Source: Actinoallomurus soli
GTDB taxonomy: Bacteria > Actinomycetota > Actinomycetes > Streptosporangiales > Streptosporangiaceae
Assembly (NCBI RefSeq): GCF_024055715.1
Contig: NZ_JAMXMV010000004.1
Span: forward strand, 248,001-312,000
DNA: 64,000 nucleotides
Reading direction: 5' to 3'
The notes under the pieces are model-generated. The model worked only from the letters and a program-made list of their open reading frames with translations, was not told the DNA's origin and ran no database searches. Positions 55,899-64,000 of this stretch are shown piece by piece (positions within the stretch are counted from its first letter, which is position 1; each line of letters begins with the position of its first letter). A program made the position numbers and the translations under genes.

Positions 55899-57203
55899 TC
55901 AGGCTTCGTCGGCGTCGGCCGGTGGGGTCGGCGGCGGACTGAGGCGGACCCGCGACACGCGCCGGCCGTCCACCTCGCTGACGGTGAGGCGATGGCCGTT
56001 CACCTCGGCGCTCTCCCCCACCTGGGGCAGGTGCCCGAGAACGGCCATCAGATAACCCGCGACGGTCTCGTACGGCCCCTCGGGCAGCTCCAGGCCGGTC
56101 TCGTCGGCGAACGCGTCCAGGTTGAGCAGCCCGTCGACCTCCAGCGCCCCGCCGTGCAGCCGGCGGGCGTGGGCGTCCTCGACGTCGTACTCGTCCCGGA
56201 TCTCCCCGATGAGCTCCTCGACCAGGTCCTCGAGGGTGACGATCCCCGCCGTCCCGCCGTACTCGTCGACGACGATCGCCAGGTGGTGGCCCTCGCGCCG
56301 CATCTCCGACAGCGCGGCCAGGACCCGCTTGCTGGCCGGGAGGTACAGGACCGGCCTGACCAGCTCGCCGACCGGCGTGGACCGGCCCGCGAGCTGCGGA
56401 TCCAGCAGGTCGCGCACGTGCACGAACCCGATGACGTCGTCGTGGGAGTCGCGGTAGACCGGGTAGCGGGAGTGCGGGCTGCCGGTCGTCGTGCGGGCGG
56501 CCTTGGCCAGCGGCGTCGAGGCGTCGAGGAACTCCACCTCCGTGCGCGGCACCAGCACCTCGCGCAGCTGCCGCTCCCCGGCGTCGAAGACCTCCTCGAT
56601 GAGGTTCCGCTCGTCCGGGGCGATCTCCGTCGTGCCGGCCACCAGCGAGCGGATCTCCTCGGCGGTGATCGCCTCGCGGGAGGTCTCCGGATCGCCGCCG
56701 AGCAGCCGCACGATCACGTTGGTCGACTTCGACAGCAGCCAGATGACCGGCCGCGACACCTTCGCCATCCGGTCGAGGAACGGCGCCACCATCAGCGCGG
56801 TGCCCTCGGCCCGCTGCAGGCCGAGCCGCTTGGGCGCGAGCTCGCCGACCACCAGCGTGACGTAGGAGATGATCAGGGTGACGCCGACGACGCCGATGAA
56901 CCCGGCCAGCCCCTCCGACATGCCTTCGCGGATCAGGGCCTTCTTGGCGGTCTCGGAGAGGGTGATCGCGCCGTACGCGGAGGACAGCAGCGCGGTCAGC
57001 GTGACGCCGATCTGCACCACCGCGAGGAAGCGGTTGGGGTCGCTGACGAGCCTCGCCACCGCGGTGCCGCGCCGGCCGGCCTCGCCCATGCGGCGGACCT
57101 GACTGTCGCGCAGCGACACAAGAGCGATCTCGGAGGCCACGAAGAGGGCCTCGACAAGAATGAGCGCGAGGACGATCGCGGCGCTCACCAGCGTTTCTCT
57201 CAT
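55899..57203 (-). CDS. CorC/HlyC-like CBS-domain membrane protein (DUF21)
   Basis: Protein of 434 aa. A DUF21/CNNM membrane domain (about residues 1-185; VVGELAPKRLGLQRAE) is followed by two CBS domains (about 205-330; RSYPVYRD-like and HLAIVVDEYGGTAGIVTLED) and a CorC_C domain. Relatives are linked to magnesium or cobalt efflux. It ends 12 bases before trpS and lies divergent to galE. Confidence 0.9.
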   Translation of the reverse strand: MRETLVSAAIVLALILVEALFVASEIALVSLRDSQVRRMGEAGRRGTAVARLVSDPNRFLAVVQIGVTLTALLSSAYGAITLSETAKKALIREGMSEGLAGFIGVVGVTLIISYVTLVVGELAPKRLGLQRAEGTALMVAPFLDRMAKVSRPVIWLLSKSTNVIVRLLGGDPETSREAITAEEIRSLVAGTTEIAPDERNLIEEVFDAGERQLREVLVPRTEVEFLDASTPLAKAARTTTGSPHSRYPVYRDSHDDVIGFVHVRDLLDPQLAGRSTPVGELVRPVLYLPASKRVLAALSEMRREGHHLAIVVDEYGGTAGIVTLEDLVEELIGEIRDEYDVEDAHARRLHGGALEVDGLLNLDAFADETGLELPEGPYETVAGYLMAVLGHLPQVGESAEVNGHRLTVSEVDGRRVSRVRLSPPPTPPADADEA

Positions 57204-57300
57204 GAGAAACGCCTAAGACTATGTGGGTCGTCCATGTCCAGGTGGGTTGTTCGGAAGACTAGAGCTGAAAGCGTACCCGTTCATGCCTGTTGGAGGTCCG

Positions 57301-58248
57301 ATGAAACTTCTCGTCACGGGGGGCGCCGGCTACATCGGCAGCGTCGTCTCGGCCCGGCTGCTGGAGGCGGGGCACGAGGTCGTCGTGCTGGACGACTGCT
57401 CGACCGGGCACGCCGACGCGGTGGCGGACGGCGCGCGGCTGGTCCGGGGCACCCTCCGGGAGGCGGCCCACGAGACGCTGGCCGCCGGGTTCGACGGCGT
57501 GCTCCACTTCGCGGCCAAGTCCCTCGTCGGCGAGTCGGTGGAGAAGCCCGGCCTCTACTGGGACAAGAACCTCGGCGAGTCGCTGGCCCTGCTCGACGCG
57601 ATGCGGACCCACGGGACGCCGCGCATCGTGTTCTCCTCCACCGCCGCGACGTACGGCGAGCCCGAGCGGACGCCGATCCTGGAGACCGACCCCACCCGTC
57701 CCACCAACCCGTACGGCGCCTCGAAGCTGGCGATCGACACGACGCTCGCCGAGTACGCCCGGATGTACGGCCTCGGCGCGGTCAGCCTGCGCTACTTCAA
57801 CGTCGCGGGCGCGTACGGGCGCTACGGTGAGCGGCACACGGTCGAGACGCACATCATCCCGAACGTGCTCAAGGTGCCGCTCGGCGAGCGCGAGTCCGTC
57901 GCGGTCTTCGGCACCGACTATCCGACCCAGGACGGCACCTGCGTCCGCGACTACATCCACGTCGTCGACCTGGCCGAGGCGCACCTGCTCGCCCTCGACG
58001 CCTGCGCGCCGGGCGAGCACGAGATCTTCAACCTGGGCAGCGGATCGGGCTACTCGGTCCGCGAGGTGATCGACGTGTGCCGTGAGGTCACCGGGCACGA
58101 GATCCCGGCGGTGGAGAGCCCCCGGCGGCCCGGCGATCCCGCCGTGCTGATCGCCTCGTCCGCCAAGATCTCCGACCGGCTCGGCTGGAAGCCCGAACGC
58201 GACCTGCGGGCGATGGTGACGGACGCCTGGGCGTTCGCCCGCCGGTAG
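57301..58248 (+). CDS. galE: UDP-glucose 4-epimerase
   Basis: Extended short-chain dehydrogenase (315 aa) interconverting UDP-glucose and UDP-galactose. The NAD-binding motif is TGGAGYIGS (about residues 6-14). The catalytic Ser/Tyr-Lys set is in FSSTAATYG and NPYGASKL. The C-terminal substrate region includes [26 protein letters not shown] lies five bases before the ATG. galK lies 1.6 kb downstream on the same strand, but a binding-protein gene on the opposite strand separates them. Confidence 0.95.
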   Translation: MKLLVTGGAGYIGSVVSARLLEAGHEVVVLDDCSTGHADAVADGARLVRGTLREAAHETLAAGFDGVLHFAAKSLVGESVEKPGLYWDKNLGESLALLDAMRTHGTPRIVFSSTAATYGEPERTPILETDPTRPTNPYGASKLAIDTTLAEYARMYGLGAVSLRYFNVAGAYGRYGERHTVETHIIPNVLKVPLGERESVAVFGTDYPTQDGTCVRDYIHVVDLAEAHLLALDACAPGEHEIFNLGSGSGYSVREVIDVCREVTGHEIPAVESPRRPGDPAVLIASSAKISDRLGWKPERDLRAMVTDAWAFARR

Positions 58249-58258
58249 ACCCCGCCCC

Positions 58259-58283
58259 AAGGGGCCTGCCGGGCAGGCCCCTT
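58259..58283. terminator. Terminator hairpin after galE
   Basis: Twelve-base arms (58259-58270 with 58272-58283) around one central base, 10 bases after the galE stop. It starts with AA and ends with TT, so it can act on either strand. Confidence 0.7.
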
Positions 58284-58425
58284 GGGACGTTCCCGGCGGC
58301 GCACCGGCGGCCACGCCGCCCCCGGGAACCGCTCGGGACGTTCCCGGCGGCGCACCGGCGGCCACGCCGCCCCCGGGAACCGCTCGGGGCGTTCGCGGCA
58401 CCGCACCGCCGGGCACGCCGCCGTG
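58284..58425. repeat. 51-bp hairpin-forming tandem repeats
   Basis: Two identical 51-base units (58284-58334, 58335-58385) and a degenerate partial third (58386 to about 58425). Within each unit GTTCCCGG...CGGCG pairs with CGCCG...CCGGGAAC, so every copy can fold into a GC hairpin. It sits between convergent genes, like REP/BIME elements. Confidence 0.75.
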
Positions 58426-58433
58426 GAGCGCCC

Positions 58434-59696
58434 TCACCCGGCGGTCAGCGGGCCCAGGTCGGCCTGGAGACGGGACAGCGCCTGTTCGGGGCCGATCCGC
58501 CCTCGGAGGGCCGCGTAGGCCGCCTCCTGGATGGCGGTCGTGACGTCGCCGTAGCGGACGGCCTCCGGCCGCGGCACGGCGTTCCGGATGGAGACGGCCA
58601 GCGTCGGCAGGTACGGCTGCGCCTTCACCATCGCGGGGTCGGAGTACAGGGCGGCGCGGGACATCGGGTAGGCGCTGCCCAGCCCGAAGGTCTTCTCGGC
58701 GGCGACGCCGGTGACGTACCGGATGAACTCCAGCGCCGTCCTCTTGCGCTTCGAGTACGCGGAGATCGCGACGTTGTTCCCGCCGAGGGTGGAGACGCCG
58801 GGGCCGGTGCGCCCGGGCAGCGGCGCGACCGCGAACCTGCCCGCGACCCGGCTCGAACCGTCGGTCCGGCCGGCGAGGGCGTAGACGTAGCCCCAGTTGC
58901 GGTGGAACAGCAGATCACCGGCTTCGAAGGCGCGCCGGCCGTTCTCCTCCTGGTACGTCAGGGCGGCCTTGGGGATCAGGCCGCGCTGCAGGCCGTCCGT
59001 CAGGAAGCGCAGGCCGGCGAGGGCCTCCGGGGTGTTCAGCGCGGGCCGCCCGGAGGCGTCCAGGACACGGCCGCCCGCGCTGTCGATCGCCTCGGTGACG
59101 TTGACGGTGAGGCCCTCGTACTCGTCGTACTGCCCGGCGTAGCACCCGATGTCCACGGACCTGCGCACCTTGGCGCAGTCGTCGGTGAGCTCCTGCCAGG
59201 TCCTCGGCGGCCGGGGGACGCCGGCCTTCGCCAGCAGGTCGGTGCGGTAGTACAGCAGCCCGGCGCCGGTGAGCCACGGGGCGGCGTACAGCCTCCCGCG
59301 GTACTGCCCGGTCCGGAGCGACGGAGCGAGGAACCCGCCGGTGTCCAGGCCGGAGAGCGGCTCGACCCACCGGTTCGCGGCGAACTCGGCGGTCCAGACG
59401 GCGTCCAGCGTGACGACGTCGAACGCCGTGGACTTGATCTGGGCGTTCTGGACGAGCTGCTCGCGCTGGGCGTCCGCCGCCTCCGGCAGGTCGACCAGGG
59501 TGACCTTCGCGCCGGGATGCGAGGAGTTCCAGCCGTCGACGATCTTCCGGAGCGTGCCGGTCGGCTCCTTGAAGCTCGCCCAGGTGATCGGCCCGCCACC
59601 GGCCGGATCGCCGGAGCCCCGGGAAGAACCACAGGCGCACAATCCGAGGGCCAGGACGGCGCCGAGGAGACTCCGGCGCGACGAACGCTGCTTCAT
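58434..59696 (-). CDS. Sugar ABC transporter substrate-binding lipoprotein (orphan)
   Basis: Family 1 solute-binding lipoprotein (420 aa). The signal peptide has a lipobox-like LCAC at about residues 19-22. The mature part has ITWASFKEPTGTLRKIVDGWNSSHPGAKVTLVDL, typical of maltose/trehalose-type binding proteins. No permease or ATPase is adjacent, so it must use components encoded elsewhere. GGAG precedes the ATG at 59696. It is divergent from galK, hinting at galactose or a galactoside as ligand, but that is weak. Confidence 0.87.
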   Translation of the reverse strand: MKQRSSRRSLLGAVLALGLCACGSSRGSGDPAGGGPITWASFKEPTGTLRKIVDGWNSSHPGAKVTLVDLPEAADAQREQLVQNAQIKSTAFDVVTLDAVWTAEFAANRWVEPLSGLDTGGFLAPSLRTGQYRGRLYAAPWLTGAGLLYYRTDLLAKAGVPRPPRTWQELTDDCAKVRRSVDIGCYAGQYDEYEGLTVNVTEAIDSAGGRVLDASGRPALNTPEALAGLRFLTDGLQRGLIPKAALTYQEENGRRAFEAGDLLFHRNWGYVYALAGRTDGSSRVAGRFAVAPLPGRTGPGVSTLGGNNVAISAYSKRKRTALEFIRYVTGVAAEKTFGLGSAYPMSRAALYSDPAMVKAQPYLPTLAVSIRNAVPRPEAVRYGDVTTAIQEAAYAALRGRIGPEQALSRLQADLGPLTAG

Positions 59697-59858
59697 GGGA
59701 ACTCCACGGATCGGCGACGTCCTCTCGTAGGGATCAACGCGCCGGCCGTGCGGGCCGTGCCCGGTGACGACCGGACCACCGCGTCGTGCCCCGCCGCACG
59801 AACCGGGCTGGCCTCTTCCCGGTGGGCTGCGACTAGGATCACTGGCCACACGATAGGC

Positions 59859-60977
<1,119 letters not shown>

Positions 60978-61013
60978 CGCGCCGGGATCGCCCGCACCGC
61001 CATCCTTGGGGGC

Positions 61014-61376
61014 ATGCGGCGGTATGAGGCGATAACGGTGTTCCTGCTCCTCGTCGGAGGGGTGCTCCTCCCGGTGGTCGGCTGGCTGATCGGGGCGGTG
61101 ATGCTCCTCGGCTCGTCCCGCTGGTCGATCCGCGACAAGCTGGCCGGCCTGCTGGTCTGGCCCGGCGGCCTGGCCGTGGCCGTGGCGCTGGTCGCCTTCG
61201 CCCCGACCCGCGAGTGCGTGTACGTGGACGACACGGCCGGTCACCGGCACGGCGGTGGACAGTGCACGGGCACCGCCCTGCCCGGCTGGCTGGGCGCCCC
61301 GCTCCTCGTCATCGCGATCGCGGGCCCGCTGCTCACCGCCGCCTACCTGACCTGGCGCGCCCGCCGGGTCGCCTGA
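61014..61376 (+). CDS. Small hypothetical membrane protein
   Basis: A 120-aa protein with three hydrophobic segments (about residues 7-33, 44-62 and 92-112). A short external loop between the last two contains two cysteines, which could form a disulfide (ECVYVDD...GQCTGTALP). No family recognised. It begins 36 bases after galK on the same strand and ends before a strong terminator. Confidence 0.65.
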   Translation: MRRYEAITVFLLLVGGVLLPVVGWLIGAVMLLGSSRWSIRDKLAGLLVWPGGLAVAVALVAFAPTRECVYVDDTAGHRHGGGQCTGTALPGWLGAPLLVIAIAGPLLTAAYLTWRARRVA

Positions 61377-61388
61377 GGCACCGACGCG

Positions 61389-61427
61389 GAAGGCCGCCGG
61401 ATCCCGCTCAGGGATCCGGCGGCCTTC
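61389..61427. terminator. Strong bidirectional terminator
   Basis: Seventeen-base-pair perfect stem (61389-61405 with 61411-61427) and five-base loop between two convergent genes. No U-tract, as usual in this GC-rich genome. Confidence 0.8.
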
Positions 61428-61448
61428 ACCGCCGTTCGGCGGACCGCG

Positions 61449-61763
61449 TCAGGAGCGGTGGTCCGCCTCGGACCGCGCGAGCAGCTTCGCGACCATCTCC
61501 CGCAGCTCGACCTGCCCGGCCATCAGCTCCGGAATGACCTCGACACGGACCTTGACCTGCGCCATGTCGGTCTGGAGCTTCGACACATCCGTCTTGAGGA
61601 CGGCGACGTCGGTCTTGAGGACGGCGACGTCGCTCTTGACCTCTGCCATGTCGGCCGTCAGCCGGTCGAGCCGCCGCTCGATCCGGACGTAACCGGCATC
61701 GTGATCGTTCATGCGGCTCTCCAGCGCGCGTACCCGTTCCTGCGTGGTCTCGATGATTCCCAC
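61449..61763 (-). CDS. Small coiled-coil protein with heptad repeats
   Basis: Helical protein of 104 aa. Residues 10-80 form a continuous heptad pattern (VAVLKTD repeated, VSKLQTD, MAQVKVR), so it likely oligomerises. Two identical 21-base coding repeats (61591-61611 and 61612-61632) encode the VAVLKTD heptads. The GTG at 61763 has GGAGG upstream. Similar short coiled-coil proteins of unknown role occur in actinomycetes. The 239 bases upstream hold no supported gene. Confidence 0.65.
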   Translation of the reverse strand: MGIIETTQERVRALESRMNDHDAGYVRIERRLDRLTADMAEVKSDVAVLKTDVAVLKTDVSKLQTDMAQVKVRVEVIPELMAGQVELREMVAKLLARSEADHRS

Positions 61764-62002
61764 GGTGTTACCGCCTCCTCGGTGGGGGGTTGAAATGAAC
61801 CGAAGGGCGACCGCTGGCTGCGGTGAGTCTCCACCAAGCTCCCTTGTTTCCGTCTGCACGCCCTCCCAGACGGACTTGCACGGGGATGCGGCCGCTGCCG
61901 GCCGGGATGGTGATGGCGCTTGAAGAGGTGACTCTGGACGCAAGGGTCACAGAAGTCACGCTCCGCGTCAACTCGATCACACAGGGAAGCGACGGCGTCG
62001 GA

Positions 62003-63076
<1,074 letters not shown>

Positions 63077-63113
63077 TCAGGCTATCGCGCGCCTGCTTCC
63101 CCGCCCGCACCGC

Positions 63114-63752
63114 CTATCGCGGTCCCCGCGCCAGCAGCCCGGGCACCCGACTGTGCTTGGCGACCATGTTCTCGAGGCCGCCTCCGAGATACCCGAGAAC
63201 CCGCAACGCCGACTCGTGATCCGCTTCCAGGTGCCGGTGGTAGATCGGCTGATGATGCGCGACTCGGTTCCGAAGCGTCCGGAGTAGATCCAACTCTCGA
63301 TGGAGAGGATCGCGCCGACGCAACCGGTAACCGGGAACGGCCGATCGGAGCCCTCGATACCAGAGCACGTGTTCATGAGAACGCCCGAAGAGAGCGATCC
63401 AAAATCCAAAAGGGAGCTTGGCGACCACGTCGTCGGCCGACCAGCCCGGCTTGATGCGCGCAAGCTTGTCCGTTACCGCAACGATCATGTCCTGGGTGAC
63501 GTGATGCAGAGAAAGGCCTCGCGCCTCCCACCACTCATCTCGCCCGTACTTCTCACACAGGTTGAGGTGCACGGCGTTGCGGAGACCGACCTCGACGTAC
63601 TGGAGCACTTCGTACATCGCGCCACAGAGCTCCGTATTCCAACAGTGCAGGCGGAACGCTGCTTGCCGGTCTCCAGAACAATCCGCCTCATACTCCCCGA
63701 GTCTCGCCGCCGACAGGAGTCGCCCAAGATCCTCGTCCCCCGAATTCGCCAC
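63114..63752 (-). CDS. Abi-family protein with HEPN-type RNase motif
   Basis: Helical protein of 212 aa resembling Abi_2/AbiF-like abortive-infection proteins. Family-like stretches are YEVLQYVEVGLRNAVH (about residue 45), LPFGFWIALFG and the C-terminal LRTLRNRVAHHQPIYH, which holds the R-x4-H motif of HEPN ribonucleases (about residue 165). Such proteins cleave RNA when phage infection is sensed, or act as toxins. The start chosen is the GTG at 63752, five bases after GGAAGG; a longer frame to 63890 lacks support. No antitoxin or partner gene is visible within the window. Confidence 0.7.
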   Translation of the reverse strand: MANSGDEDLGRLLSAARLGEYEADCSGDRQAAFRLHCWNTELCGAMYEVLQYVEVGLRNAVHLNLCEKYGRDEWWEARGLSLHHVTQDMIVAVTDKLARIKPGWSADDVVAKLPFGFWIALFGRSHEHVLWYRGLRSAVPGYRLRRRDPLHRELDLLRTLRNRVAHHQPIYHRHLEADHESALRVLGYLGGGLENMVAKHSRVPGLLARGPR

Positions 63753-63784
63753 GTTCGCCTTCCACCCATCGCTCCGATGACCTA

Positions 63785-63896
63785 CACTGAGTGACGTACG
63801 CCCCGGATCCGCTTCCACCGCAAGGTGCGCGCCCGGGGCAGACCCTTTTATGGGCTCGGCACAGCGGTCGGACCAAACTTCCGACAACACTCAGTG
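63785..63896. promoter_or_regulatory. 9-bp inverted repeat upstream of the Abi gene
   Basis: CACTGAGTG at 63785-63793 and its reverse complement at 63888-63896 bracket the Abi promoter region, which is AT-richer than its surroundings. They could be paired operator half-sites or a chance match. Confidence 0.25.
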
Positions 63897-63942
63897 CGAC
63901 GAAGATATTACTGTCCGTCTGGCGTGCCATGGTCGAATACGG

Positions 63943-63978
63943 CGAAGGCCGCCCGCCGGGTGGGGCGGGCGGCCTTCG
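63943..63978. terminator. Strong terminator at the right edge
   Basis: Fifteen-base-pair perfect stem (63943-63957 with 63964-63978) and six-base loop. It lies upstream of the Abi gene, so it probably ends a minus-strand gene beyond the window; a TGA on that strand at 63993-63995 may be its stop. Confidence 0.7.
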
Positions 63979-64000
63979 GGGAGTGAGCGGGATCAGGCCC

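Overview
The window is high-GC (about 70% or more, with strong G/C bias at third codon positions) and reads as the chromosome of a mycothiol-making, type-VII-secreting actinomycete. Markers are an EccC-like ATPase, a WXG100 protein, a DinB/MDMPI mycothiol-type enzyme, an AccA3-like biotin carboxylase and many genes that look leaderless, with a TANNNT box 6-9 nt before the start codon. My best guess is Streptosporangiales/Thermomonosporaceae (Actinomadura-like). The block lpdA - purine nucleoside phosphorylase - phosphohexomutase - add - deoA - cdd resembles the Rv3303c-Rv3315c neighbourhood of Mycobacterium tuberculosis (from memory, not searched).

Layout. 1-4.3 kb: 5'-truncated eccC-like gene. 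4.3-17.5 kb: an accessory catabolic block. On the minus strand it has a dimethylformamidase-like enzyme, a PucR regulator, an APC permease and a CehA/McBA-type metallohydrolase, with two unannotated small ORFs. A TetR gene then faces a plus-strand cupin - agmatinase - aldehyde dehydrogenase set. Its right edge carries a MITE-like inverted-repeat segment and an internally deleted IS110 transposase. 17.6-19.3 kb: WXG100 and an MFS exporter. 19.5-23.6 kb: acyl-CoA carboxylase alpha chain, a Gly-rich membrane protein and a small membrane protein. 23.6-26.6 kb: a cluster of DnaA-box-like 9-mers, a strong palindrome, then trpB-trpA-GntR. 26.6-33.4 kb: LpdA-like flavoprotein, GGCT-like protein, purine nucleoside phosphorylase, phosphohexomutase and a two-component system with repeat arrays before each gene. 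33.46 kb: tRNA-Gly(GCC). 33.9-37.5 kb: epoxide hydrolase with its TetR, a DUF1963 protein and an MBL-fold hydrolase. 37.6-46.1 kb: nucleoside uptake and salvage (BMP lipoprotein, ABC ATPase, two permeases, cdd, deoA, then add and a PH-domain protein). 46.3-51.4 kb: M20 amidohydrolase, YbdK-like ligase, MDMPI-like protein and a methylmalonyl-CoA-mutase-type large subunit. 51.8-57.2 kb: D-Ala-D-Ala carboxypeptidase, YihY/BrkB, 2H phosphoesterase, trpS and a CorC-like CBS protein. 57.3-61.4 kb: galE, an orphan sugar-binding lipoprotein and galK. 61.4-64 kb: a coiled-coil protein, mdh and an Abi/HEPN protein.

How the genes work together. Nucleosides imported by the BMP/ABC system would be deaminated (Cdd, Add) and phosphorolysed (DeoA, PNP), and the sugar phosphates could be handled by the hexomutase. 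GalK and GalE are two Leloir enzymes. The 4.4-16 kb block looks like degradation of an amide, carbamate or guanidino compound to an amine, an aldehyde and then an acid; the substrate cannot be read from sequence. No rRNA, CRISPR array or intact transposon is present.
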